Shown here piece by piece: positions 44,501-55,372 of a stretch of 64,000 nt of DNA. The DNA lies in NCBI GenBank assembly GCA_006384855.1, contig VCJN01001699.1, forward strand, positions 62,001 through 126,000, written 5' to 3'. The notes under the pieces were generated by a model. That model was not told where the DNA came from and searched no databases. It saw only the letters and a program-made list of their open reading frames with translations. The DNA is from Tetraselmis striata. Its lineage: Eukaryota; Chlorophyta; Chlorodendrophyceae; Chlorodendrales; Chlorodendraceae. The position numbers and the translations under genes were made by a program. The first letter of the stretch is position 1; every line of letters starts with the position of its first letter.

Positions 44501-47500
44501 AGCTGGTGCTGTCAGGACGTCCTTCTTCTGTGGGCTGACGCGCGTATGGTCCCGCCAAAACGCTGCAGCATATTGAAGCCATGCATCTGGAATTCGTCTG
44601 ACCTGCTGAGCATTACCTCTATTAGATAACTCACATCGATGAATGCAATAATAGCATGTAGCCATGCAACATACCTTCTGGTTGCCTGCATCATGCACCA
44701 GGTGACGTTCGACGGCTCGCTTCCAGCCAGCAACTCAACTTTCTCTTTTGCAGCTTGATAAACAGCTCGACCAGAGAGGCCAAATGCACGTGCAGTTGCC
44801 TTGCCAGCCCGTTGCTGAATGGTTTTGTTTGACACACCAATCCTTGCTACGGCTCGCCGAGCTGCGTTGGCATCTGCAGTGCGGCTCTTCGCTAGCACTT
44901 TCATGGACTCTTTCGAGCCCTCGGCAAACAGCTTCATTGCCACCCCGGTCTTCTTCGACGGCACCACACTCATCTCTCCATACGCAGCCATGGCTCCCTC
45001 GATGACAGGCTTGCCGAGAAATGCTTCCAGCGCTCTGACCATGCGCTTTGGATGGTCGAATGTCTTAGCAACATCCATGAATCTCTTGATGTCCGTCTGC
45101 CGTGGGCGTGTGTTTGGCGTTGGCACGTCAAGATTGGCCTTCGGGAAAAACTCACTCAAACGCTTCCTCGAATACCGCCCCGCGTCTGCTCGCTTCCGTG
45201 CTGCCCCTGGCTCCTTCTCGTCTGCGTCCAGCACGTCACCGCTCTCCTCCACCTCAGGCACAGCTTCGTCACAAGACGGCTTAAGATGCTCATGCACGCG
45301 ATCCTCCTGTCCCCTATCCTTGAAGGCCTTGTACCAGGTCTTTAACTTCTTTGAGCCACGCGTGTGCCCTGCAGCTAAGTAGTTGAGCACTGTCCTGAGC
45401 TTCTTCTCCACCTGCAACTCTGTGAAGGGTCGCATGCGCTTTCGCCCCACCACCCCAGCACCGCCATCGGCTGGGCTAAGCTCCACGACCGCCACCGCCG
45501 CCGCCGCTGGCGAGCCACTCATTGCGTAGAGGCCACCTTGGGCGACTGAGACGTGCCTAGGCGTTCTCTGAAGGTCGGTACAGAGCAACAATGTGTGGCT
45601 AGTTAGCAAACCGCCGCACATGTCCGCCGATCAGTACATTACGGCAGTACTGCAGATCGGCGAAATGCCTCGCAGGTGCAGCTCTGAGGCACGCAAACGA
45701 ACCTCCAGTGACGTCCAGCAGCGCCTATGTGAGGTCTAGACCGCTTCTGGAGGGAGGGGAGCCAGTGCAGCGTGGCTTATGGTGCGCCAACGAAAGTTGG
45801 ATGTGGCCGACAGCCCTGCCGCATCACACATCCAATTTGGCAGGCGGCGGGTGGTGACTCGGTTCTAAGCCAGCCGGCTCCACGCGGCCGGCTGCTGATA
45901 GCTCATAACTAGGGCTAACTACTGTGAGAGACTGGGCTTAAACCCGTGCAACCTTGAGGCTGTACGGGCCGTTGCCGTGAGGTGGGTCGGTCGGCGAAAA
46001 TGCGGAATTTCGTTTTTTCCTACATTTCGGCCCCGCGGTACGTGCCACAGGCCTTATGCGAATCGTAAGGCAAGATCGTTGGAGGCAGGGATGTCTCACT
46101 CGTACGCATCCATTCGGGCTTTTAGCCCTCGTCGGTCGTCCATCCTCACGCTTCGCCCGGTCGTGAGCAGGAGCCCATCCGCCTCCTCCCTCCGGTCGAC
46201 CTCGAACTCCGCCGGACGGAACAGCTGCGACAGCGTCACATCCAGGCGCGACTCTGCGCGAGCCGCGGCCTCTGCCGCGGCCGCCTCTGTAGCCTCCTCC
46301 TCCGCCGGGCTCAGTCGCCGGGTCCGGGATTTGCCGAGGCTCAGTGCCGGCGAAATGTCGGCGAAGTCGGCTTCGGCGGTCAGCGCGCCGCTGTCGGCAC
46401 ATAGCGCCTTAAAGGCCGCGAAACTGAGGGTGCAGCCGGCGTCGTCACCACCGCTGTCGTCGCTGACCGCGTAGTAGTAGAAGGTCTGACAGAGCGCGGG
46501 GTAGATGCGGCTCAGGGCATCGAGCACCTGCGGTCGTGGGAAGCAGAGAGGCCCGGAGAGTCAGTACTTGTCGTACGACAGACCGGCGCACCTAAAGTGA
46601 TATACAAGAACCCTGGGAAATTTAAGCCTCGGATTTGGGCCGCATGCTGGATGGAGGGAAATTATAATTCCCCAATAATCTACTTACATTCGACATCTGA
46701 CCGGCGAATGTGCAGGTGCCTAATTGGATTTACTCCTACGAGATGTTGCCGCGTCGGCACTCGCGGCCTCCGTGGCCGGCTTCCCGGTGCTTCACTCGCA
46801 CGAGTTCCCGCGGCACGATTTCCCTTTGTTCTGGAAGAGGCGGAGGGAGCAGCGCGTCGGCTGCACAGGGCCGCCTGGGTAAGCGGCTGCCGCTCACCTG
46901 CCCCCTCTGCTGCGTTGGCTCCGCGCTGCCGAGCACCGTAGCTAGCGATCGGTGCAGGGCGCCGCGCTGCTGGTACCAGTCGAACTCCAGCTGCCGCGGC
47001 TGCATACCATACCGGCATACACACCCAATCCGTCAGCAGCAATGGCGCATATATATAAATATTAATAATAATAACAATAACAACAAAACAACAACACGAT
47101 TGATGATGATGATCATGATAATACGGATGATGATGATCATGATGATGATGACGTCAAGAATGCCATCATCACAGCCAACATCAGAGGGCCCACACACACC
47201 AGGAGTGACTCCGGCGTGGTGGACAGCCCTTGCGCCAGCTTCTTGTAGCGCGCCGCGAAGATGGACTTCTCAAACTGCCAGGCCCGTGGCTGCCCGTGCC
47301 GGTCCAGGCTGCGCTCCAGCCGTTTCTTGAGCTTGCTTTTGTCCGGCCACACCATCGCGGGCCGCGTGGCCTTGAGCTCCTTCAGCTGGTGCATGAACTG
47401 GCCGTGCAGCTTGACGTCCTTGCCTGCTCAGGAAGCACCCACATGGCGCAGGCCTCAGCAACATGGCGGCGGCTCGGCTGCAGACCTATGTATGTCACCC

Positions 47501-50123
47501 CAGGCACATAAGACGAGCACAGGTGTAAAGTACATCCCCCCCCCCCCCCCCCCCATCTAATTATCAGCATCGGGCCGCCCACCTGGGTTCTGGGAGATGT
47601 GGGCCACGCTCCTCTTCGCCTTGCGGACCTCGCGGCCGTACTCCTCCTCCTGCACCTGCGCCGCCTCCACGTCAAACGCCACCGGGTTGCACTTGGCCAC
47701 GTCCTGTCGGCAGACACACAGAGGCCACAGCAGGCATCACTTCATCAGTCATCCCTTTCAAATTGAGACTGATCACAATTTGCTCTGCGCGGGGATGCTA
47801 CAAGGGGCCGGTGGACGTTCCCACATGGAGGAACAGGGAAGAGGGGGGGGGGGGGGGGCACCTTGATGAAGCGGTGCTGCTGCCCGTGGAATGCGCTCGG
47901 AAGGCCAAAGGACCCAGAGAAGGCATAGTCCTCGTGGGAATCCAGACGCAGCTCCGCCTGCATGCGCTCGTACTCCTTGAGCTCGGCCAGCCATCGCTCC
48001 CGGCGCGCCTTCTCCGCCTCGCCCATCTCGGGCGGGGGCGGCCTCAATGCGACAGGCGGCTGCGGCGACTCTGTCTGCCGTGCCGCCGGCTTGGCCGAAG
48101 TGCCCCGGCTGGCCATGCTGCCGCGGCTGCCCATGTTGGAGCGCCGGCCGGCACAGCGCCGCCGCTCCTCATCGCTATCCTCCTCCTCCTCCTCCTCCTT
48201 CTCCTCCTCCGCTTCTTCCTCAGTGCTGCTGGCGTACCCGGCAAAGCGCACCATGGACTCTCGCGCCTGCTCAATGTCCGGCACGATGCGCTTGAGCGTG
48301 TGGAACTTGCTAGCCAGCTGGTCGCGACTGCGTGCCGCGGAGGAGAGCGCGAGCGCCTCCTTGCCCTGCGGTCAACCACACACAACTCTCAAATCAAGAA
48401 GGGCATCGGCAATTGACTGGCGCTCTGTGTGACCATGTCCGTGTCTGCAATATATGTAATCATGGGTGAATAGCTGCATTATTCTACGGGGGGGATGGGC
48501 ATGGGAAAAGCATGACTCTCACTTGCGCATATCGCACAGCGAAGACATGTACAACGTTGCATTTAATCTACATACCGTAGCGTTTACTACGGTCCGCGGG
48601 GCCAAACAATGATAAATTGTTTTGCACCTTCGCATCGGAATATTTGTGTTGTATACGTGCTTTATTTTGACCTATTTCTCAGTTGTAATAGTTTTCCCTC
48701 TTCACGGGGGGGGGGGGGGGGGGGGGGGTTCAGAAACGTAATTTATCTGCAGACCGTTTGTGTATGTACGGTATGCATGTTGGTCCCGGGGCGGTTTGGA
48801 GGGCCACACGACGCTTGCATCGGCTGTAGATGCTGGCGGAGCTCTGGATGCGCATCAAAGCAGAACGGCATGGCCTGGGCGTTATGTGAGGCCCCTCACG
48901 TAGGATTGGTTGAGTTGCCGGTCCTTGCCGCTCTCCTCATCTGTCGCTGATGCAAAGCGCGCGCCTCGTCTGGTGCCGGCCCTCGATCTGCAATATCATG
49001 ATGGCGGCGCAAACCTTCACCGATTCTAAACTTACACACAAATATTCGCCCATCCTTGCACCGGTTCCCTGTCCATAATGATACATGGGAACACCGACTC
49101 AATGCATTGTGGCCGGGGAGCGCACGCGGCGCTTGGGTCGATGGACAGCTGGGACTTGAGCGAGCGCATCGAGTCGCCCCGCCGATTGCGCGCCGTCAGC
49201 GGCGATGGCGGCTTCCAGTCCGGCTCGCCGGGCCAGTGGCTGGGGATAGGGAGCAACGCCTTCTTGGTGGATGGAGCGCGCTCCAGGGCTGGCGGCGTTT
49301 CCGGCTCCTCCTCACTCTGCACGGGCCCGCAATGCATGAACGTAACGGGTGGCTGTGTCTGTCAAAACCAGGGACAAGTTCCAGGGCAAGCCCGCTGCTT
49401 ACCTCGCTCGTATACACCTCGCGGCGCACCGCTTTCTTCATCGCCCGAGCCACAGGTCTGGTGAGCGAAGCCGCGCAGGAATCGAGCAGATGTCAGTGTG
49501 ATTGCCTCATGTGATGTCATCTTGTAGGCAGCAGAGCTTTGGGTGAGGTTGGTAGGGGTCAGCTAGCCAACGCTGCGCACGGGATAGGCTCACAAGCCCA
49601 GGCACTCAGGGAACCCCAGCGACAAGGGGGAGGAAAGCAGGAGGGCGGGGTGGGGGGGGGGGGGGGTGAGAGAGGGGGGGTTACTCTGTCTCCATCAGCA
49701 CCAAGTTGTTGCTACCGTAGCAGACAATCGTGGGCAGCATGAGGATGCGCCGCGCCTGGTAGTCTGCCAGAGCTGCGTGCTGCTCCTCCGCCCACGCCTG
49801 ACGCGCCCCCAGATCGGGGTGGTGGCCTGTGTTTCCATCATATCAGGCACTCTGAGCTTCCATGCTGCGTTGTCAAGTACTTGGCGGGGAACTGCTGCCT
49901 CTAAGCTCAGGCACGCAACTGACAAACCCCACCGAGTTGCCAGCGAAGGATCTCCAACAGCTATACGTATCGCATACCACCACGGACTGTCTCCCGGGCA
50001 GAAGGCGGGAAGGCGCCAACCTGGCTCACTGGCGCCGCTGGATGTGGACATGGAGGAAGGCGAATGCTGCACGGAAGGGCGCGTGGCATGCGCATCCACC
50101 GTGCCAGTGGGTGCGCTGTCCAT
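38647..50123 (-). CDS. 14-exon gene for a conserved protein of about 997 residues (family seen in flagellated protists)
   Basis: Exons: 50123-49928, 49826-49685, 49457-49403, 49316-49095 (end unsure), 48365-47862, 47703-47583, 47423-47200, 46999-46898, 46527-46100, 43109-43037, 42522-42271, 41706-41583, 40669-40431, 38958-38647; every other junction keeps phase. Starts MDSAPTGTVDAHATRPS; ends in an acidic tail (DEDDDEDEDEDGDSTAP). Landmarks: LMLPTIVCYGSNNLVLMETE, an acidic stretch in exon 5, EAAQVQEEEYGREV, LDALSRIYPALCQTFYYYA, NRAEWLEALIRLAIRVY, AIFEFYKARDR and SIFDLLEGLARLAAHIRLP. I have an impression that the EALIRLA/EALARLA pattern recurs in large proteins of flagellated algae, which would fit a ciliary role, but this is recall, not a search. 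Intron 9 (43110-46099) contains a transposon gene; other introns carry poly-C, microsatellites and a SINE-like repeat. Confidence 0.75.
39330..39850. repeat. Imperfect tandem duplication in the last intron of the 14-exon gene
   Basis: Two copies with a period of about 268 bp; shared blocks include TACACCGGCG, GA.AAATCTCCCGC, GGGAT.G.CCGACCAGC and GAAAGCGCGCAGGCGCGC/GAGAGCGCGCAGGCGCGC. The first copy is split by a poly-G run at 39473-39491. No coding content. Confidence 0.7.
40074..40126 (+). repeat. Poly-G run of about 50 bases in an intron
   Basis: Preceded by GTGGTGGTGGTGTGTGTGTG. On the coding strand of the surrounding minus-strand gene it is poly-C. It is the longest homopolymer in the window. 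Confidence 0.9.
40868..41045 (+). repeat. SINE-like dispersed repeat, copy C
   Basis: Contains GGCCGTAGCTTGAGTTGTGA, GTGTTTCCCATCGAGGTGGG, AGATAGCAGG and CGGTCTGAGCAGTGGAGAGC. It lies in antisense orientation in an intron of the 14-exon gene. Confidence 0.6.
41289..41550. repeat. Microsatellite cluster: (GT)n, (TA)n, (GA)n
   Basis: GT repeats at about 41289-41355, TA repeats at about 41450-41510 and GA repeats at 41511-41551, all in the intron just downstream of exon 41706-41583 on the minus strand. The intron also starts with a C-run right after its donor (41582-41571 region on the minus strand). Confidence 0.9.
44159..45522 (-). mobile_element. Transposon protein gene inside an intron of the 14-exon gene
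   Basis: Exon 45522-44675 and a second exon from 44597, joined in phase (AGA AG|A CGA). The first exon starts MSGSPAAAAVAVVELSPADG and encodes a basic, helical protein with LQVEKKLRTVLNYLAAG. The second has RIPDAWLQYAAAFWRDHTRVSP, KKDVLT, HWLEVSQLDFYREFQ and LLGIKMGLRTF, a pattern I have seen in transposon-encoded proteins of algae and invertebrates (TR.SP..KDV type). Downstream (44330-44139) the frame breaks, and the catalytic part expected in a transposase is absent, so the copy is probably truncated. No terminal repeats were found. Confidence 0.55.
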
Positions 50124-50742
50124 TGAGCTGTTGCAACAAACGGAGCAGATAAGGCCGCATGCATCACTCACATTTACTCCCCATGCGTGCTAGGGATTTG
50201 TGAGCATGTATGGGCGCATACGACAGGATGGTGCACAACTTCAACATACTTCATCATAAGCATGTGCGCAGCAGGCACGTAATTTATCGTGTGCATCACC
50301 TCACAAAAAATGTATGAGTAATTTTTACTCGTACGCTTTCTTGTGTTCCGGTTCGCGAGAGTGTACGGTAGGCACCTACTACGTGTGGGCGATAGCAACA
50401 TTCATAAAACAACAGTAATTTATTATAGCTATTTTAATCACTAAGCGCGTATGTTGTCATCGCGTACGCGTGATCAGCGTGGCAGTATTTTCAGACAGTC
50501 GGCAGCGTATGTACGCGCATGGCGGCCACTGTGTATCAGCCGAGGTCATGCTGCAGTAGGACCAATCTATGCTACGACAATGTGGCAAAAACCTGAAATG
50601 GGCTGCCCTAGCCGAGTTTTGCCACCCTTCTAGCGCAAGTTGGTTACTCAGGATCGGTACATGGTACAGTAGTAAAAATGTAGTGATATGCTGCTCGCAC
50701 TCGTGTATTATGTATTAATTTTATAAGTGTATATTAGCGGAG

Positions 50743-50825
50743 TGCTGTAGTCGACATTTCCTATTGACTTTTCGGGTGATTTCCTGATATCCCGATATCG
50801 CCTTTCGCAGCTAGCTCATGGAACT
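50743..50825 (+). mobile_element. 83-bp dispersed insertion element with 13-bp target duplication
   Basis: Starts TGCTGTAG and ends AGCTAGCTCATGGAACT; flanked by TATATTAGCGGAG at 50730-50742 and 50826-50838. Same family as the copy in the 5' LTR (31640-31721): shared blocks GCTGTAG, GGTGATTTCC, GATATCGCCTT and AGCTAGCTCATG. No coding capacity. Confidence 0.85.
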
Positions 50826-51212
50826 TATATTAGCGGAGAAGTTTTGCTAGCTCGTCACGCACTGGCATATTTCGTATCTCATCACATGCTATGAATAACA
50901 AGTCGTAGTTTCGTACTAATAAGAACGCGTACTGATGCGGGAAAACGCGTTAAGGATTATTTGTGTATAGGGCTTTCCGTATTTACTACCTGTAGCAGGT
51001 GGTATAGTCGTACAGACAAAATCTGTATCGCTGCACATACAGATAGGCACACTATAGTCGCTACGTACATGAAGTCGCTACGAATTCGAGTACAGGGGTC
51101 GCTACCTGTAGTCGCTACATACTGTACCTGCAGTACAGTATGCAGGACTGTACAGTCGCTACATACAGTACCTGTACATTTTTCAGTGGTTTATTATTAG
51201 TTATTACATGAG

Positions 51213-51690
51213 CTAGCTGCAAAAGGCGATCAGGAAACCTGTACCTGTACATTTATTGCAATGCTGCACTCGCACGGGGAACCGGCATACTCTTACCGGC
51301 CGGTACATGGTACAAGTAAAGTTCGCCCCGGGACGTCGGCCGAAGCCGCCCCAGCACTTTACCCCAGGACACCACGAAAAATTGCCTGATGATAATGATC
51401 GTAATTTCATCGTTGTACATCGGTAAGCATTCCTGCAACTTTTCAAATTTTAAAAAATACGTGTACGTTTTCTCCATTTTTTTATGACCAGTGTTGCCCT
51501 CGGGACAAGAATGGCAACAGTGTAAACAGTATTTATTGCAGCGTCTACGACAGCCGTTCAGGCAGAGATCCAGATACGGCAAGCCCTGAGTATGGGGTAT
51601 GGGCAGTACACACCATAAAATGTCCTTTGTCCGAAATCGATTCGCAATACGACTACGATAGTTTTCTTTCATGAAAAGCCAAATTAGCAA
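51213..51690 (-). pseudogene. Mobile-element protein relic with Cys-rich segment
   Basis: The minus-strand frame at 51253-51690 (145 codons) contains a Cys/Arg-rich stretch (CLNGCRRRCNKYCLHCCHSC) and GKVLGRLRPTSRGELYLYH, the latter related to the relic at 6234-6470. The Cys cluster could be a zinc-binding end of a transposase. The superfamily is not recognised. Confidence 0.4.
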
Positions 51691-51965
51691 AACATTTATC
51701 CATTCTTTTCTTTTCTTTCTTCTTAAGGTCCATAATATTCTATCTCAATCGCCGCACGTGCATCCTAATATTGTGGCGAGTTACCAGTAATACGAGGGTA
51801 CTGGTACTACAACTATAGGCAACCTCTGAAACTCGGCCGGAAAAGTGGCGCCTATGCTCTCACAGTAAATCCCGCGATGCGCGGCAGTTGAGCTCACTGC
51901 CCCAGGCGTCATAACTGGTGATAGTGTCACACGCGCCACGCGTATCTCGACTGCCCACCGCGCGA

Positions 51966-51967
51966 TT

Positions 51968-52002
<35 letters not shown>
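51966..52002 (+). repeat. Poly-G run
   Basis: About 37 consecutive G in a region with no gene, so not all such tracts in the window are intronic. Confidence 0.9.
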
Positions 52003-52003
<1 letters not shown>

Positions 52004-54222
52004 GGTCTCCGACAACCGCACGGCAGAGCCCCTCGACAACTGAACGCGCGTAGTCATCCTTGCGAGGCGCAATTCTACCCGCTCGCCCGAATGGTCGCCA
52101 CAAGTCAGGCGCGTGGGGCATCAGATTTCACACCAAGTAGTTGGTGGGGATATGCAACTTTGAGCGTGGCGTTTGTGCCGAGTCCCTATCTATGTGTGCT
52201 TTCTGGTGGCCTCTCCAGCACCAAGCGGGGGTGCAGGCTACCCTATCATTAGTGCCTTCTATGAGAGCAAGATCAAGATCGCTTTAACATAAATTTAGTT
52301 AAATGCTCTTCAATACACGCAGGTTGCCCCGGATCCTCTCGCACCCACCATCATCACCGACCCAATTGAGACACCGGCTCGCGGCTCTCACACTGAGCTA
52401 GACCGGACCCAGCCCTGCAGGCACCCTTAGGAGGTTCTGCAGGACCAGTCAACGACCAGTCGGTAAGTTTGCTCTCCCACGGTCACTGACATGGTGTACG
52501 CCCTCCGATGTGGCATGTCACATATTTGTCACTTAACCAAGAACAACCGCAGCAACCATAGACCCAACGCTGACGGTGGAGATGGCAGAGAGGGGACCTC
52601 AGCAGGTTTCCACGGCGGGGAATCGAAATTGGGTGTGTGTGCGTGGCGTCACTCCTTGGGACATGGGAGGTGGTGGCACATGTCAGATAGTACTAAGGGC
52701 TCGGCTTTAAGTACATATGTAAATCAGCGGCATACTGTAACATAAAACAAATATCTCTAGTATACTTACGCGACATGTACTGACGCTGCAAGCAGCCTCG
52801 CGGCTCAGTGCGAGGCACCACGCGTCAACACGTGGTCCACCATGACTTTTTAGGACCTAAACATGATTATATGATAGATTTGGCCACGTTAGATTAATGT
52901 ATCGCACCTCCACGTGGCGGGGAACGTGCCCTCTAGATGCCGGTACATGCCGGTCGATGCCATCCTCGACTAGTAGATACAAATCTCGCACCCGCACGCC
53001 CTCTTGGAGCGTGCCACACGTCTGTAAGGCCCACTGCGATGTGATACATCTCTGAGCTGCATGATATGCCCTCCACACTCTCCGCACTACCCCTTGATGT
53101 GGCGACCGCCAGTGACGGCTATGTGCACATGCACTGCGCCGATTTATGTTGTCACCACGCGCCCCTCTTTGAATCATAGCACCGTCTCAGGTCCCACTCA
53201 GGCCCCATACACGGCCCGAATAGGTCCAAACTAGGCCTGGGAAAGCGGGTGGAGGGTCCTGAGCGCCATGGCTTGGGCGCAGGCCGGTGCGTGAGCGGGC
53301 TGTATGCGCACGTATTCTTTTGCATTTTCCGGCTCTTCACTGCGCTGTGACTGGTGACGAGCGGCAACTAAGGATACACCCTTAACATGCCGGCAAATGT
53401 AAACGGCGGTGAATATATAAGGGTAACGACTAAGAATTATATCGCGCGGCATGTACCGACTAGCGCTCCTAAACATTGAGGCGTTTCCTATTTATGAATG
53501 CCGCTACACGTAGTAATACTCCGAAAATGCCAAGCCGATATACTCGAGTAAATTAAATATATAAATTAAATCATACTGTAAAGAGAATAAGGATTAATCC
53601 TGGTAAATTCGAGTTAATTCATATTTTAATGTTTTAAGTTGCAAATAGGTTCATTCACAGTCGCTACGTACCGTATTGGTCGCTATCTGACGATGCGCAG
53701 CCCGGACCTGTATGTATAATCGTCTTTTTTATTATGCGGCGCGGATCTCTATATTCATATATTTCGCGGGCGGGCGAATTACACAGATCGAGGACTCCTC
53801 GTGATGTACCCGAATGGTACTGGTATGGTACTGGTGTGAATTACAAAAAAAGGCAGTATACTGCTAAAAGTATGGTACTGATTCGGTACTGGTGTGAATT
53901 ACAAAAAGGGCAGTTCCCCATAATTACGGTACCGGTACGAGTATGAGAATGAGGGGGGGGCGTGGGACAAATACAGCGTAGGTAATGGAACGACCACTAA
54001 ATCCTCATATTGTAGCGACTGTACAGCGGCGACCATAGTGACCCCAGCGTTGCTATTGTAGCAAGGCCAGCGCCAGCCGCCACGGCTACCATAGTGACCC
54101 CAGCTAAGGTGAGCCGGCCAGCCGGCAACGTGCGAGAGTGCACTCCAAAGGCCAGCAAAGACGCTGTACACGGGCACCTTTTAAGCTGTAGCGATTATTA
54201 TTCTGTGGCCTTTTGCGGAGGG

Positions 54223-54255
<33 letters not shown>

Positions 54256-54325
54256 CTGCGCTAGTGCCGCCCAACGGTGCGTCCCCCTCGGTACAGAGGA
54301 CTGTAGGGCCATCACTGTAGGGCCA

Positions 54326-55063
54326 TCACTGTAGGGCATCGGGCTGGGAGAGAGGCGCATACCTCCGGGCCTGCGACTTCTGTTTGTGTTGGGGCGCCGG
54401 CATCGGTGGAGGCGTGCCTCGTACCGCTGGGGTTGTGTGATAAGCCGTCATGATATCCGAGGCCCTCGTACCAGCACAATATCGGCCGACGCCGCCGGCT
54501 CCGGGTACGACGGGGTTATTGCTGGCGGCAGTCGGATGTGCTTGGCCCCGCTTGCCGGGCCGCCGCTTGGAGAGCGGCGTATTGAGCGCCAGAGCACGCC
54601 GTGCAGCTTCCCGGTTGCGGCGGCGGCGTAAAATGACGCCGTCCGGCGGGCCCGTGCCGGTGAAGGAGTTGGTCGTGTAGCTGCTACTGCCGGCAGTCGC
54701 AGACAACGACAGCTTGTTGGCGGAGAGAGAGGTACCCGTACCCGTGCATATAGAAGGCAGCGACGACGGCAGCGAGCGAGACACAGCCGGGAGAAGCGCG
54801 CCGGGTCTATCCTCCCCCAGACTGGCAAGCCTCCTGTGCGCAGACATCAGCGCGTAAGGTGGAAGGGCGGCATCGTTGTTGGCTGTGCTATGCCTCCGCG
54901 CCTCCCTGTACGATGTCCACGACACGCCGCCTGCCTCGGCCCCCGACGGGGGCAGCGTGGCTGCAGCCAGGCTGTTGCTGCTTCCGGGCGCGCGCCAGCC
55001 ACTCCCGCTGTAGCTGGAGTAGGCGTGGAATATCTCGCCGCGTTCTTCCTCACCAAGAGCCAT
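54326..55063 (-). CDS. Hypothetical single-exon frame, 245 codons
   Basis: An uninterrupted minus-strand frame from ATG 55063 to a stop at 54326. The product is Ser/Ala/Gly-rich and mostly disordered in character, with one strongly basic stretch (ILRRRRNREAARRALALN) resembling part of a bZIP basic region, but no leucine zipper follows. The neighbourhood is GC-rich like host genes, and a poly-G run lies just beyond the 3' end. It could be a real gene, one exon of a larger gene, or a chance frame in GC-rich DNA. Confidence 0.35.
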   Translation of the reverse strand: MALGEEERGEIFHAYSSYSGSGWRAPGSSNSLAAATLPPSGAEAGGVSWTSYREARRHSTANNDAALPPYALMSAHRRLASLGEDRPGALLPAVSRSLPSSLPSICTGTGTSLSANKLSLSATAGSSSYTTNSFTGTGPPDGVILRRRRNREAARRALALNTPLSKRRPGKRGQAHPTAASNNPVVPGAGGVGRYCAGTRASDIMTAYHTTPAVRGTPPPMPAPQHKQKSQARRYAPLSQPDALQ

Positions 55064-55372
55064 GACACCGCGCCCGCATACACCGTTGAGACGTTTTGGC
55101 TGGACTCGGGCGGGTGGGTGCAGGTTTGGGCGGTGTAGCGACTAGTGCTGGCTATCTATGCAAGGGCGGCATGAAGTGAAGTTGGTGGTAATAAGGATCA
55201 AGTGATGGCGTGGCAGTAAAGATTTAAAATAGTAATGATGCTGACTGTCGGCCAACGAGGATTCCCAACCGGCGGCAACCAGCAGCAGCAGGTGACCTGT
55301 ACTCGTGTGAATTACAAAAAAGCAGTAACAGATATCCACTTATTCGCGCTATCTCCTATCTCTAACGAGCTA

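Larger units (their letters stand above)
50124..54325. other. Gene-poor, AT-richer region with element fragments
   Basis: Holds copies of the 82-bp element (50743-50825 and part at 51203-51235), the coding relic at 51213-51690, a poly-G run at 51966-52002, another at 54222-54255, and GTACC/GGTACC-rich simple stretches (50990-51180, 53805-53945). Short frames elsewhere (52491-52745, 52857-53177) show no domain. No host gene is visible. Confidence 0.45.

Noticed and set aside
54326..55063. bZIP transcription factor
   Set aside because: Only a short Arg-rich stretch resembles the basic region; there is no heptad leucine repeat after it.
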